A stretch of DNA of 64,000 nucleotides from Acinetobacter sp. YWS30-1 (GCF_033558715.1 NZ_CP114607.1:1-64000); one strand, 5' to 3'; shown: positions 1 to 9,426, counted from the first letter of the stretch. Notes: generated by a model not told the origin, from the letters alone. Numbers and translations: made by a program.

Positions 1-858
1 GTGACTGATCTTCACCAAACGTATTACCGCCAGGTAAAGAACCCGAATCCGGTGTTTACACCCCGTGAAGGTGCAGGAACGCTGAAGTTCTGCGAAAAAC
101 TGATGGAAAAGGCGGTGGGCTTCACTTCCCGTTTTGATTTCGCCATTCATGTGGCGCATGCCCGTTCGCGTGGTCTGCGTCGACGCATGCCACCAGTGCT
201 GCGTCGACGGGCTATTGATGCGCTCCTGCAGGGGCTGTGTTTCCACTATGACCCGCTGGCCAACCGCGTCCAGTGCTCCATCACCACGCTGGCCATTGAG
301 TGCGGACTGGCGACGGAGTCTGCTGCCGGAAAACTCTCCATCACCCGTGCCACCCGGGCCCTGACGTTCCTGTCAGAGCTGGGACTGATTACCTACCAGA
401 CGGAATATGACCCGCTTATCGGGTGCTACATTCCGACCGATATCACGTTCACATCTGCACTGTTTGCTGCCCTCGATGTATCAGAGGAGGCAGTGGCCGC
501 CGCGCGCCGCAGCCGTGTGGTATGGGAAAACAAACAACGCAAAAAGCAGGGGCTGGATACCCTGGGCATGGATGAACTGATAGCGAAAGCCTGGCGTTTT
601 GTTCGTGAGCGTTTTCGCAGTTATCAGACAGAGCTTAAGTCCCGGGGAATAAAGCGTGCCCGTGCGCGTCGTGATGCGGACAGGGAACGTCAGGATATTG
701 TCACCCTGGTGAAACGGCAGCTGACGCGCGAAATCGCGGAAGGGCGCTTCACTGCCAATCGTGAGGCGGTAAAACGCGAAGTTGAGCGTCGTGTGAAGGA
801 GCGCATGATTCTGTCACGTAACCGTAATTACAGCCGGCTGGCCACAGCTTCCCCCTGA
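1..858 (+). CDS. repA: IncFII replication initiator RepA (RepA1)
   Basis: A 285-residue protein that I recognise as the RepA1 initiator of IncFII (R1/R100-like) plasmids. It binds oriR just downstream and starts leading-strand replication, acting mainly in cis. The C-terminal third is very basic (runs of R/K at about residues 215-270), as expected for the DNA-binding part. The start is GTG at base 1, so the window begins exactly at the start codon and the copy-number control genes (copB, antisense copA, tap leader), normally upstream, lie outside, presumably at the other end of the circular map. It is full length, so this replicon is probably functional. Confidence 0.93.
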   Translation: MTDLHQTYYRQVKNPNPVFTPREGAGTLKFCEKLMEKAVGFTSRFDFAIHVAHARSRGLRRRMPPVLRRRAIDALLQGLCFHYDPLANRVQCSITTLAIECGLATESAAGKLSITRATRALTFLSELGLITYQTEYDPLIGCYIPTDITFTSALFAALDVSEEAVAAARRSRVVWENKQRKKQGLDTLGMDELIAKAWRFVRERFRSYQTELKSRGIKRARARRDADRERQDIVTLVKRQLTREIAEGRFTANREAVKREVERRVKERMILSRNRNYSRLATASP

Positions 859-1220
859 AAGTGACCTCCTCTGAATAATCCGGCCTGCGCCGGAGGCTTC
901 CGCACGTCTGAAGCCCGACAGCGCACAAAAAATCAGCACCACATACAAAAAACAACCTCATCATCCAGCTTCTGGTGCATCCGGCCCCCCCTGTTTTCGA
1001 TACAAAACACGCCTCACAGACGGGGAATTTTGCTTATCCACATTTAACTGCAAGGGACTTCCCCATAAGGTTACAACCGTTCATGTCATAAAGCGCCAGC
1101 CGCCAGTCTTACAGGGTGCAATGTATCTTTTAAACACCTGTTTATATCTCCTTTAAACTACTTAATTACATTCATTTAAAAAGAAAACCTATTCACTGCC
1201 TGTCCTGTGGACAGACAGAT
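859..1220 (+). other. IncFII CIS element and oriR
   Basis: Gene-free stretch directly behind repA. In IncFII plasmids this position holds the CIS terminator region, which loads RepA in cis, and then oriR. A perfect DnaA box, TTATCCACA, lies at 1034-1042. A GC-rich hairpin (GGCCTGCGCCGGAGGC, about 882-897) lies near the repA stop. AT-rich DNA follows at about 1130-1190. The extent is inferred from family layout. Confidence 0.75.
1034..1042 (+). promoter_or_regulatory. DnaA box of oriR
   Basis: Exact TTATCCACA consensus. It is the single DnaA site known at the edge of the R1/R100 minimal origin and supports placing oriR immediately to its right. Confidence 0.8.
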
Positions 1221-1607
1221 ATGCACCTCCCACCGCAAGCGGCGGGCCCCGACCGGAGCCACTTTAGTTACAACACACAAAAACAACCTCCAGAAAAACC
1301 CCGGTCCAGCGCAGAACCGAAACCACAAAGCCCCTCCCTCATAACTGAAAAGCGGCCCCGCCCCGGCCCAAAGGGCCGGAACAGAGTCGCTTTTAATTAT
1401 GAATGTTGTAACTACATCTTCATCGCTGTCAGTCTTCTCGCTGGAAGTTCTCAGTACACGCTCGTAAGCGGCCCTCACGGCCCGCTAACGCGGAGATACG
1501 CCCCGACTTCGGGTAAACCCTCGTCGGGACCACTCCGACCGCGCACAGAAGCTCTCTCATGGCTGAAAGCGGGTATGGTCTGGCAGGGCTGGGGATGGGT
1601 AAGGTGA
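1221..1607 (+). CDS. Possible RepA4-like ORF downstream of oriR
   Basis: A 128-codon proline- and arginine-rich reading frame in the place where IncFII plasmids are annotated with the dispensable ORF repA4. I see no domain, signal peptide or convincing ribosome binding site. It overlaps GC-rich inverted repeats (for example around 1460-1530), so it may be untranslated origin-distal DNA rather than a gene. Confidence 0.3.
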   Translation: MHLPPQAAGPDRSHFSYNTQKQPPEKPRSSAEPKPQSPSLITEKRPRPGPKGRNRVAFNYECCNYIFIAVSLLAGSSQYTLVSGPHGPLTRRYAPTSGKPSSGPLRPRTEALSWLKAGMVWQGWGWVR

Positions 1608-1796
1608 AATCTATCAATCAGTACCGGCTTACGCCGGGCTTCGGCGGTTTTACTCCTGTATCATATGAAACAACAGAGTGCCGCCTTCCATGCCGCTGAT
1701 GCGGCATATCCTGGTAACGATATCTGAATTGTTATACATGTGTATATACGTGGTAATGACAAAAATAGGACAAGTTAAAAATTTACAGGCGATGCA

Positions 1797-2450
1797 ATGA
1801 TTCAAACACGTAATCAATATCTGCAGTTTATGCTGGTTATGCTGGCTGCATGGGGCATTAGTTGGGGAGCCAGATTTGTCATGGAGCAGGCCGTTCTGCT
1901 TTATGGATCAGGAAAAAACTATTTGTTCTTCAGTCATGGTACTGTTCTGATGTACCTGCTGTGTGTTTTCCTGGTATACCGCCGTTGGATAGCTCCGCTA
2001 CCGGTCGTTGGTCAGCTGCGCAACGTTGGCGTACCGTGGCTGGTCGGTGCGATGGCCGTGGTGTATGTCGGTGTATTTCTGCTCGGTAAGGCGCTGGCTC
2101 TGCCTGCTGAGCCATTTATGACGAAACTTTTTGCCGATAAGTCCATACCTGACGTGATCCTGACGTTGCTGACCATCTTTATCCTTGCCCCGTTGAATGA
2201 GGAAACGCTGTTCCGGGGGATTATGCTGAACGTCTTCCGTTCACGGTACTGCTGGACGATGTGGCTGGGGGCGCTGATAACGTCGTTGTTGTTCGTCGCC
2301 GCGCACAGCCAGTATCAGAACCTGCTGACACTGGCAGAACTGTTCCTGGTGGGGTTGATTACATCAGTGGCCAGGATCAGAAGTGGTGGCCTGCTGCTGC
2401 CGGTATTGCTGCATATGGAAGCAACCACGCTGGGTTTACTGTTTGGTTGA
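1797..2450 (+). CDS. CPBP family intramembrane metalloprotease
   Basis: A 217-residue membrane protein with about six hydrophobic segments. It carries the CPBP (CAAX protease/bacteriocin-processing) signature: EETLFRG near residue 140 (EExxxR motif), a His in FVAAHSQYQN near 170, and a second His in LLHMEAT near 206. The family cleaves or processes within the membrane and is often linked to bacteriocin immunity; the substrate here is unknown. It lies between oriR and pemIK, a usual arrangement in IncFII plasmids. Confidence 0.8.
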   Translation: MIQTRNQYLQFMLVMLAAWGISWGARFVMEQAVLLYGSGKNYLFFSHGTVLMYLLCVFLVYRRWIAPLPVVGQLRNVGVPWLVGAMAVVYVGVFLLGKALALPAEPFMTKLFADKSIPDVILTLLTIFILAPLNEETLFRGIMLNVFRSRYCWTMWLGALITSLLFVAAHSQYQNLLTLAELFLVGLITSVARIRSGGLLLPVLLHMEATTLGLLFG

Positions 2451-2542
2451 AAGTTATATTTTTATTAAACATTGTGCGTTAAAGCCTGGTGTGTTCTTTT
2501 AGTGGATGTTATATTTAAATATAACTTTTATGGAGGTGAAGA

Positions 2543-2800
2543 ATGCATACCACCCGACTGAAGAGGGTTGGCGGCTCAGTTATGCTGACCGTCCCACCGG
2601 CACTGCTGAATGCGCTGTCTCTGGGCACAGATAATGAAGTTGGCATGGTCATTGATAATGGCCGGCTGATTGTTGAGCCGTACAGACGCCCGCAATATTC
2701 ACTGGCTGAGCTACTGGCACAGTGTGATCCGAATGCTGAAATATCAGCTGAAGAACGAGAATGGCTGGATGCACCGGCGACTGGTCAGGAGGAAATCTGA
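2543..2800 (+). CDS. pemI: PemI antitoxin of the PemIK (Kis/Kid) system
   Basis: An 85-residue protein with an N-terminal AbrB/MazE-type DNA-binding fold (about residues 1-45) and an acidic C-terminal tail that neutralises the toxin. A good ribosome site (GGAGG) precedes the ATG. PemI represses its own operon and inactivates PemK; loss of the plasmid lets the toxin act. The stop codon precedes the pemK start by one base, so the two are translationally coupled. Confidence 0.93.
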   Translation: MHTTRLKRVGGSVMLTVPPALLNALSLGTDNEVGMVIDNGRLIVEPYRRPQYSLAELLAQCDPNAEISAEEREWLDAPATGQEEI

Positions 2801-2801
2801 C

Positions 2802-3134
2802 ATGGAAAGAGGGGAAATCTGGCTTGTCTCGCTTGATCCTACCGCAGGTCATGAGCAGCAGGGAACGCGGCCGGTGCTGATTGTCACACCGGCGGCCTTT
2901 AATCGCGTGACCCGCCTGCCTGTTGTTGTGCCCGTAACCAGCGGAGGCAATTTTGCCCGCACTGCCGGCTTTGCGGTGTCGTTGGATGGTGTTGGCATAC
3001 GTACCACAGGTGTTGTACGTTGCGATCAACCCCGGACAATTGATATGAAAGCACGGGGCGGAAAACGACTCGAACGGGTTCCGGAGACTATCATGAACGA
3101 AGTTCTTGGCCGCCTGTCCACTATTCTGACTTGA
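2802..3134 (+). CDS. pemK: PemK toxin (MazF-family endoribonuclease)
   Basis: A 110-residue protein starting MERGEIWLVSLDP, the typical beginning of PemK/Kid/MazF toxins, with the conserved GHEQQGTRPVLIV segment. It cleaves RNA at specific short sequences and inhibits growth when PemI is lost. The start at 2802 is chosen because it sits one base after the pemI stop and gives the family length; a longer in-frame start at 2670 would lie inside pemI. The first IS26 starts 28 bp downstream. Confidence 0.93.
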   Translation: MERGEIWLVSLDPTAGHEQQGTRPVLIVTPAAFNRVTRLPVVVPVTSGGNFARTAGFAVSLDGVGIRTTGVVRCDQPRTIDMKARGGKRLERVPETIMNEVLGRLSTILT

Positions 3135-3161
3135 ACATGGGGTTTGAGGGGCAACTGGATG

Positions 3162-3981
3162 GGCACTGTTGCAAATAGTCGGTGGTGATAAACTTATCAT
3201 CCCCTTTTGCTGATGGAGCTGCACATGAACCCATTCAAAGGCCGGCATTTTCAGCGTGACATCATTCTGTGGGCCGTACGCTGGTACTGCAAATACGGCA
3301 TCAGTTACCGTGAGCTGCAGGAGATGCTGGCTGAACGCGGAGTGAATGTCGATCACTCCACGATTTACCGCTGGGTTCAGCGTTATGCGCCTGAAATGGA
3401 AAAACGGCTGCGCTGGTACTGGCGTAACCCTTCCGATCTTTGCCCGTGGCACATGGATGAAACCTACGTGAAGGTCAATGGCCGCTGGGCGTATCTGTAC
3501 CGGGCCGTCGACAGCCGGGGCCGCACTGTCGATTTTTATCTCTCCTCCCGTCGTAACAGCAAAGCTGCATACCGGTTTCTGGGTAAAATCCTCAACAACG
3601 TGAAGAAGTGGCAGATCCCACGATTCATCAACACGGATAAAGCGCCCGCCTATGGTCGCGCGCTTGCTCTGCTCAAACGCGAAGGCCGGTGCCCGTCTGA
3701 CGTTGAACACCGACAGATTAAGTACCGGAACAACGTGATTGAATGCGATCATGGCAAACTGAAACGGATAATCAACGCCACGCTGGGATTTAAATCCATG
3801 AAGACGGCTTACGCCACCATCAAAGGTATTGAGGTGATGCGTGCACTACGCAAAGGCCAGGCCTCAGCATTTTATTATGGTGATCCCCTGGGCGAAATGC
3901 GCCTGGTAAGCAGAGTTTTTGAAATGTAAGGCCTTTGAATAAGACAAAAGGCTGCCTCATCGCTAACTTTGCAACAGTGCC
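3162..3981 (+). mobile_element. IS26 copy 1 (complete)
   Basis: 820 bp bounded by the perfect 14-bp terminal inverted repeats GGCACTGTTGCAAA / TTTGCAACAGTGCC. An IS6-family element that moves by copy-in cointegrate formation or conservative targeted fusion to another IS26. Outer 8-mers are ACTGGATG (left) and CTATTTTC (right), so there is no target duplication around this copy. Confidence 0.98.
3225..3929 (+). CDS. tnpA: IS26 transposase
   Basis: A 234-residue DDE transposase starting [10 protein letters not shown]. The catalytic DDE triad can be placed at D in [10 protein letters not shown] in NTDKAPAY and E in [12 protein letters not shown] place the start at 3225 rather than the upstream in-frame ATG at 3207 because this gives the accepted IS26 TnpA. 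The left terminal region supplies its promoter. Confidence 0.97.
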   Translation: MNPFKGRHFQRDIILWAVRWYCKYGISYRELQEMLAERGVNVDHSTIYRWVQRYAPEMEKRLRWYWRNPSDLCPWHMDETYVKVNGRWAYLYRAVDSRGRTVDFYLSSRRNSKAAYRFLGKILNNVKKWQIPRFINTDKAPAYGRALALLKREGRCPSDVEHRQIKYRNNVIECDHGKLKRIINATLGFKSMKTAYATIKGIEVMRALRKGQASAFYYGDPLGEMRLVSRVFEM

Positions 3982-4654
3982 CTATTTTCTGCGCCATACC
4001 GAGATAGTCAGCCGGGAAGATGTTCTGAAAAAAGTCTGGGATGACAATGGATTAACCTCATCCAACAGCAATCTGAACCAATATCTCAGCATGCTGCGGA
4101 AAACCTTCCGTCATTACGGCGTCGATAACATCATCGTCACCGTCTCGCGCGGCTATTTGCAGTTGAATCCCGAGGTCATTATCGAAGCGCTGAACGACGC
4201 GCCACCGGTTTCACCACAACAGACACCGGCCGAACCGCCGCCCGTTGCGACAACGCCAGACGCACCGCGCTCCGCACATGCCCGCGGGATGTGCTGGTAC
4301 ATGGCCGGCGCCTGCTTGCTCACCATTGCGCTGCTTCTGGTTGCCTTCAGTCTGGTCGGCGTCAGCGAATCTCAGCCTATCGCGCTGACCCGCCTCAGCC
4401 ATAGCCAGTGCGAACTGCTGGCCAGCGATGAAATGCGACGTTCGGTCAGCGAAGAGTCCTACGGCAAGAACTTCGATGAAGTGCGCCAGCGGCTGAATAT
4501 TGCCTGTAAACCCGGTGAACGTTTTCTCTTCTTCTACGGCGACCGACTGGAAACCAACGGGCTGGGGCGCGTGTTCCTTGCCCACTGCGCCATGCACGAA
4601 GACAACCCGTTCAGCTATTGCGATAACTACTTTTACTATTCCTGGAAGCCGTAA
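3982..4654 (+). pseudogene. Winged-helix transmembrane regulator, 5' end removed by IS26
   Basis: The reading frame emerges directly from IS26, so the true start is lost. What remains is most of a CadC/ToxR-type winged helix (residues up to about YLQLNPEV), a proline-rich linker, one membrane span (near ACLLTIALLLVAFSLVG) and a periplasmic domain with two or more cysteines. Such proteins sense a periplasmic signal and bind DNA with the same chain. It overlaps the next gene by one base (TAATG). Together with the FidL-like gene and fosA this is the known chromosomal neighbourhood of mobilised fosA3, thought to come from Kluyvera. Confidence 0.8.
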
Positions 4655-5172
4655 TGAGACTCGCGCCGCGTCCGTTCTTTGCCCTCTGCGTTCTGGTATT
4701 TATTGCCGCCGCCGCGTTTAGCGCCTGGCGGCTGCTCCCTGACGACAACGCGGGTGTCATGAGCTGTTCCACTAAGGGCATCATGCGCTTTGAAAACATG
4801 GAAAAAGAGAACGTTAACGGCAATATTCACTTCAATTTCGGCGCGCAGGGTAAAGGCTCGATGGTGGTCGAAGGTTACACCGACTCTGCCGCCGGCTGGC
4901 TCTACCTGCAACGCTACGTGAAGTTTACCTACAGCAGCAAACGCATCTCCGCCACCGAGCGTCATTACCGCATCAATCAGTGGGAATCGAGCGCCTCCTC
5001 GATTGATGAATCGCCGGACGTGATTTTCGACTACTTTATGCGCGAGATGTCCGACAGCCACGACGGGCTGTTTCTCAACGCCCAGAAGCTCAACGAAAAG
5101 GCTATCCTGCTCAGCTCTATCAATTCACCGCTGTGGATCTGCACGTTGAAATCCGGCAGTAAGCTGAACTAA
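4654..5172 (+). CDS. FidL-like membrane protein
   Basis: 172 residues with one N-terminal membrane anchor (about residues 8-26) and the rest periplasmic. I recognise it as the FidL-like partner that sits after ToxR/CadC-type regulators in enterobacteria. Its role is poorly understood. It is co-transcribed with the truncated regulator, converges on fosA with only four bases between the stops, and was probably carried along with fosA. Confidence 0.7.
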   Translation: MRLAPRPFFALCVLVFIAAAAFSAWRLLPDDNAGVMSCSTKGIMRFENMEKENVNGNIHFNFGAQGKGSMVVEGYTDSAAGWLYLQRYVKFTYSSKRISATERHYRINQWESSASSIDESPDVIFDYFMREMSDSHDGLFLNAQKLNEKAILLSSINSPLWICTLKSGSKLN

Positions 5173-5176
5173 CCCG

Positions 5177-5593
5177 TCAGTCAAAAAAGACCATCCCCTT
5201 GTACGGGCGTTCCCGACAGGCGGCCATCCGCTGTGCCAAATGACCCACATGCAGTTCCAGCTTATGGCCGTCAGGGTCGAGAAAATAGTACGACGCCCCT
5301 TCGCTGCGGTTGTCTTTCCATACTTCGGCCCCCGCGTGCGCCAGCTGGGCGACCACCTCGGCAAAGTGCTCTTCCGCCACGCTGAAAGCATAATGGGTAT
5401 AGTCGCTTTCCTGAGCGGGCGTTTTACGCCGCTGCGCATCCAGCGACAAGCATAGCCACAACGCCCCGCAGGAAAGATATGCTCCGCTATCCCAACGGGC
5501 GTGCAGACGCATTCCAGGTAACCGCTGATAAAACGCCAGGCTTGACGCCAGATCGCTGACCGCCAGCGTCAGATGATTCAATCCCTGCAGCAT
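5177..5593 (-). CDS. fosA3: Fosfomycin glutathione transferase, FosA3-like
   Basis: 138 residues of the vicinal-oxygen-chelate fold: a Mn(II)- and K(+)-dependent enzyme that adds glutathione to fosfomycin. Metal ligands are visible as His7 (GLNHLTLAV), His in [10 protein letters not shown] and Glu in HKLELHVG. The start at 5593 gives the family length; an in-frame upstream ATG at 5653 would add 20 unrelated residues. Gene order and the flanking direct IS26 copies match mobilised fosA3. A few residues differ from the FosA3 I remember (for example an Arg after LAFYQ), so the exact allele needs comparison. Confidence 0.88.
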   Translation of the reverse strand: MLQGLNHLTLAVSDLASSLAFYQRLPGMRLHARWDSGAYLSCGALWLCLSLDAQRRKTPAQESDYTHYAFSVAEEHFAEVVAQLAHAGAEVWKDNRSEGASYYFLDPDGHKLELHVGHLAQRMAACRERPYKGMVFFD

Positions 5594-5915
5594 GACTTTT
5601 CCTCCCGTTATCAAACCCTGTTGTAAACTGTGATCGGCCACGCATCCCCTCATGGCCTCACCTCATCACCGGCTAAAAAGCGCATTTTTTGCGTTTAGGC
5701 TACCGTCGGAAACCTGCGCCTCGCCACACTAATCCCCGCGCTATGTTACCCCTTTTTTGAAATCATTTAGCAATCTAATAACATTTCATGCGCCCGATAA
5801 AATCGGGCTAAAAACCGCCTTATTGAAGGCAAAATCAATATGGGCTTTACAGCATAAAGACATAAATACGTTATCTAAAAAGACTAAATCACAGAGTTAT
5901 ATCCTAAATAATTAC
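5594..5915. other. fosA upstream spacer
   Basis: 322 bp between the fosA start and IS26 copy 2. It holds the fosA ribosome site (GGAGG) and presumably its promoter. The AT content rises sharply after about 5750, and the right edge is cut by IS26. I see no further gene. Confidence 0.6.
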
Positions 5916-6735
5916 GGCACTGTTGCAAATAGTCGGTGGTGATAAACTTATCATCCCCTTTTGCTGATGGAGCTGCACATGAACCCATTCAAAGGCCGGC
6001 ATTTTCAGCGTGACATCATTCTGTGGGCCGTACGCTGGTACTGCAAATACGGCATCAGTTACCGTGAGCTGCAGGAGATGCTGGCTGAACGCGGAGTGAA
6101 TGTCGATCACTCCACGATTTACCGCTGGGTTCAGCGTTATGCGCCTGAAATGGAAAAACGGCTGCGCTGGTACTGGCGTAACCCTTCCGATCTTTGCCCG
6201 TGGCACATGGATGAAACCTACGTGAAGGTCAATGGCCGCTGGGCGTATCTGTACCGGGCCGTCGACAGCCGGGGCCGCACTGTCGATTTTTATCTCTCCT
6301 CCCGTCGTAACAGCAAAGCTGCATACCGGTTTCTGGGTAAAATCCTCAACAACGTGAAGAAGTGGCAGATCCCACGATTCATCAACACGGATAAAGCGCC
6401 CGCCTATGGTCGCGCGCTTGCTCTGCTCAAACGCGAAGGCCGGTGCCCGTCTGACGTTGAACACCGACAGATTAAGTACCGGAACAACGTGATTGAATGC
6501 GATCATGGCAAACTGAAACGGATAATCAACGCCACGCTGGGATTTAAATCCATGAAGACGGCTTACGCCACCATCAAAGGTATTGAGGTGATGCGTGCAC
6601 TACGCAAAGGCCAGGCCTCAGCATTTTATTATGGTGATCCCCTGGGCGAAATGCGCCTGGTAAGCAGAGTTTTTGAAATGTAAGGCCTTTGAATAAGACA
6701 AAAGGCTGCCTCATCGCTAACTTTGCAACAGTGCC
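5916..6735 (+). mobile_element. IS26 copy 2 (complete)
   Basis: Same 820-bp element as copy 1, same orientation. Outer 8-mers ATAATTAC and TTCTACGG do not match. It closes the fosA segment and cuts off the 3' end of intI1. Confidence 0.98.
5979..6683 (+). CDS. tnpA: IS26 transposase
   Basis: Translation identical to the copy at 3225; intact. Confidence 0.97.
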
Positions 6736-7533
6736 TTCTACGGCACGTTTGAAGGCGCGCTGAAAGGTCTGGTCATACATGTGATGGCGACGCACGACAC
6801 CGCTCCGTGGATCGGTCGAATGCGTGTGCTGCGCAAAAACCCAGAACCACGGCCAGGAATGCCCGGCGCGCGGATACTTCCGCTCAAGGGCGTCGGGAAG
6901 CGCAACGCCGCTGCGGCCCTCGGCCTGGTCCTTCAGCCACCATGCCCGTGCACGCGACAGCTGCTCGCGCAGGCTGGGTGCCAAGCTCTCGGGTAACATC
7001 AAGGCCCGATCCTTGGAGCCCTTGCCCTCCCGCACGATGATCGTGCCGTGATCGAAATCCAGATCCTTGACCCGCAGTTGCAAACCCTCACTGATCCGCA
7101 TGCCCGTTCCATACAGAAGCTGGGCGAACAAACGATGCTCGCCTTCCAGAAAACCGAGGATGCGAACCACTTCATCCGGGGTCAGCACCACCGGCAAGCG
7201 CCGCGACGGCCGAGGTCTTCCGATCTCCTGAAGCCAGGGCAGATCCGTGCACAGCACCTTGCCGTAGAAGAACAGCAAGGCCGCCAATGCCTGACGATGC
7301 GTGGAGACCGAAACCTTGCGCTCGTTCGCCAGCCAGGACAGAAATGCCTCGACTTCGCTGCTGCCCAAGGTTGCCGGGTGACGCACACCGTGGAAACGGA
7401 TGAAGGCACGAACCCAGTGGACATAAGCCTGTTCGGTTCGTAAGCTGTAATGCAAGTAGCGTATGCGCTCACGCAACTGGTCCAGAACCTTGACCGAACG
7501 CAGCGGTGGTAACGGCGCAGTGGCGGTTTTCAT
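6736..7533 (-). pseudogene. intI1: Class 1 integron integrase, 3' end removed by IS26
   Basis: The first 266 of 337 residues of IntI1, a tyrosine recombinase that joins attI1 and attC sites. The N-terminal core-binding domain, the first catalytic Arg (GTGMRISEG) and the integron-specific insertion (near [15 protein letters not shown]) are present. The part with HxxR and the nucleophilic Tyr is missing, so the protein cannot recombine cassettes. The cassette promoter inside it survives. Confidence 0.95.
7418..7446 (+). promoter_or_regulatory. Integron cassette promoter Pc, weak (PcW) type
   Basis: -35 TGGACA (7418-7423), 17-bp spacer, -10 TAAGCT (7441-7446), reading from inside intI1 towards the cassettes. 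This pair of hexamers is the PcW variant. Confidence 0.9.
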
Positions 7534-7536
7534 GGC

Positions 7537-7565
7537 TTGTTATGACTGTTTTTTTGGGGTACAGT
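7537..7565 (+). promoter_or_regulatory. Second cassette promoter P2, active form
   Basis: TTGTTA (7537-7542), 17-bp spacer, TACAGT (7560-7565). The spacer contains GGGG, i.e. the GGG insertion that lengthens the usual 14-bp spacer to 17 bp and makes P2 functional. It compensates for the weak Pc. Confidence 0.85.
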
Positions 7566-7607
7566 CTATGCCTCGGGCATCCAAGCAGCAAGCGCGTTAC
7601 GCCGTGG

Positions 7608-7678
7608 GTCGATGTTTGATGTTATGGAGCAGCAACGATGTTACGCAGCAGGGCAGTCGCCCTAAAACAAAGTTAGAC
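7608..7678 (+). other. attI1 recombination site
   Basis: Standard class 1 sequence ending in the core site GTTAGAC (7672-7678), where the aadA cassette joins. Approximate left limit. Confidence 0.8.
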
Positions 7679-7681
7679 ATC

Positions 7682-8473
7682 ATGAGGGTAGCGGTGACCA
7701 TCGAAATTTCGAACCAACTATCAGAGGTGCTAAGCGTCATTGAGCGCCATCTGGAATCAACGTTGCTGGCCGTGCATTTGTACGGCTCCGCAGTGGATGG
7801 CGGCCTGAAGCCATACAGCGATATTGATTTGCTGGTTACGGTGACCGTAAGGCTTGATGAAACAACGCGGCGAGCTTTGATCAACGACCTTTTGGAAACT
7901 TCGGCTTCCCCTGGAGAGAGCGAGATTCTCCGCGCTGTAGAAGTCACCATTGTTGTGCACGACGACATCATTCCGTGGCGTTATCCAGCTAAGCGCGAAC
8001 TGCAATTTGGAGAATGGCAGCGCAATGACATTCTTGCGGGTATCTTCGAGCCAGCCATGATCGACATTGATCTAGCTATCCTGCTTACAAAAGCAAGAGA
8101 ACATAGCGTTGCCTTGGTAGGTCCGGCAGCGGAGGAATTCTTTGACCCGGTTCCTGAACAGGATCTATTCGAGGCGCTGAGGGAAACCTTGAAGCTATGG
8201 AACTCGCAGCCCGACTGGGCCGGCGATGAGCGAAATGTAGTGCTTACGTTGTCCCGCATTTGGTACAGCGCAATAACCGGCAAAATCGCGCCGAAGGATG
8301 TCGCTGCCGACTGGGCAATAAAACGCCTACCTGCCCAGTATCAGCCCGTCTTACTTGAAGCTAAGCAAGCTTATCTGGGACAAAAAGAAGATCACTTGGC
8401 CTCACGCGCAGATCACTTGGAAGAATTTATTCGCTTTGTGAAAGGCGAGATCATCAAGTCAGTTGGTAAATGA
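7682..8473 (+). CDS. aadA: Aminoglycoside (3'')(9) adenylyltransferase, aadA1/aadA2 mosaic
   Basis: 263 residues. It adenylylates streptomycin and spectinomycin. The nucleotidyltransferase motif HLYGSAVDGGLKPYSDID is intact. The first ~54 residues (MRVAVTIEISNQL...) and everything after about residue 125 read as AadA2, while the stretch between (VRLDETTRRALINDLLETSA... to VEVTIVVHDD) reads as AadA1. It is therefore a recombinant allele of the aadA3/aadA8 kind; I cannot name the allele. First cassette after attI1, driven by Pc and P2. Confidence 0.9.
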   Translation: MRVAVTIEISNQLSEVLSVIERHLESTLLAVHLYGSAVDGGLKPYSDIDLLVTVTVRLDETTRRALINDLLETSASPGESEILRAVEVTIVVHDDIIPWRYPAKRELQFGEWQRNDILAGIFEPAMIDIDLAILLTKAREHSVALVGPAAEEFFDPVPEQDLFEALRETLKLWNSQPDWAGDERNVVLTLSRIWYSAITGKIAPKDVAADWAIKRLPAQYQPVLLEAKQAYLGQKEDHLASRADHLEEFIRFVKGEIIKSVGK

Positions 8474-8474
8474 T

Positions 8475-8534
8475 GTCTAACAATTCGTTCAAGCCGACCG
8501 CGCTACGCGCGGCGGCTTAACTCCGGCGTTGTGC
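8475..8534 (+). other. attC site of the aadA cassette
   Basis: Inverse core GTCTAAC at 8475-8481, an imperfect palindrome around CGCGCTACGCGCG, and a core ending at about 8528-8534 (GTTGTGC), where the next cassette starts. The final core departs from GTTRRRY. Confidence 0.8.
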
Positions 8535-8604
8535 TGACGAAAAAAAACAAAAATCTGCGTATACCTTTCCTCATAATCTGTGGCTTCAATAAAAGGATAT
8601 TTCT

Positions 8605-9426
8605 ATGCTTCAACTGAAAATGATCGAACTCTTCAAGGAAGGTTGTCATGAGGATGCACGAATAATCGCGGCATTGATGTTCGGCTCATTTGCTATCGGA
8701 GAGGGTGACGAGTTCTCTGATATCGAATTCGCAGTGTTCATCCAGGATGACCATTTTGAAAATTTCGATCAGCGCTCGTGGCTTAATGCCGTAAGTCCGG
8801 TTGCTGCTTACTTTCCGGACGACTTCGGCCACCACACCGCACTTTTTGAAAACGGCATTCGCGGTGAATTCCATTTCATGCGAAAATCGGACATACCGGT
8901 CATTTCCACTTGGCAAGGCTATGGGTGGTTTCCCTCGCTTGAGGCGGCTGTTTTGTTGGACCGATCAGGAGAGTTGTCAAGGTACGCAAGCGCTCTCGTG
9001 GGCGGTCCCCCGATACGTGAAGGCGCGCCGCTGGTGGAAGGGCTTGTGTTGAACCTCATCAGCCTGATGCTCTTTGGGGCCAATCTTTTAAATCGGGGAG
9101 AGTACGCTCGCGCCTGGGCTTTGCTCAGCAAAGCACATGAAAACCTACTCAAGCTGGTTCGACTCCACGAAGGGGCAACAGACCACTGGCCGACACCTTC
9201 ACGCGCGCTCGAAAAGGATATCTCGGAGGACTCGTATAATCGCTATCTGGCATGCACAAGCAGTGCAGAACCAAGAGCACTATGTGCAGCCTATCATCAA
9301 ACGTGGACGTGGAGTCTCGAATTGTTCAAGAGCGTGACAGAACCTCTGAATATCGAGCTTCCGAGAACTGTAATTGCGCAGGCAAAAAGGTTGCTCAATG
9401 AGTCTGCGACGCCGCACAACAAGTAA
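8605..9426 (+). CDS. lnu(F): Lincosamide nucleotidyltransferase Lnu(F)
   Basis: 273 residues. It transfers a nucleotide to lincomycin and clindamycin and inactivates them. The N-terminal nucleotidyltransferase motif is seen as MFGSFAIGEGDEFSDIE (GS...D.D type). A ribosome site (AAAGGA) precedes the ATG. Second and last cassette of the integron; transcription comes from the promoters in intI1. Confidence 0.93.
   Translation: MLQLKMIELFKEGCHEDARIIAALMFGSFAIGEGDEFSDIEFAVFIQDDHFENFDQRSWLNAVSPVAAYFPDDFGHHTALFENGIRGEFHFMRKSDIPVISTWQGYGWFPSLEAAVLLDRSGELSRYASALVGGPPIREGAPLVEGLVLNLISLMLFGANLLNRGEYARAWALLSKAHENLLKLVRLHEGATDHWPTPSRALEKDISEDSYNRYLACTSSAEPRALCAAYHQTWTWSLELFKSVTEPLNIELPRTVIAQAKRLLNESATPHNK

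Noticed and set aside
2649..3752. 367-codon open frame on the minus strand across pemK and IS26
   Set aside because: It is antisense to pemIK and to the IS26 transposase; the same antisense frame recurs in every IS26 copy. No ribosome site or known family.
5757..5942. 61-codon ORF upstream of fosA
   Set aside because: It has AT-rich random-like composition and runs into IS26 copy 2; no ribosome site.
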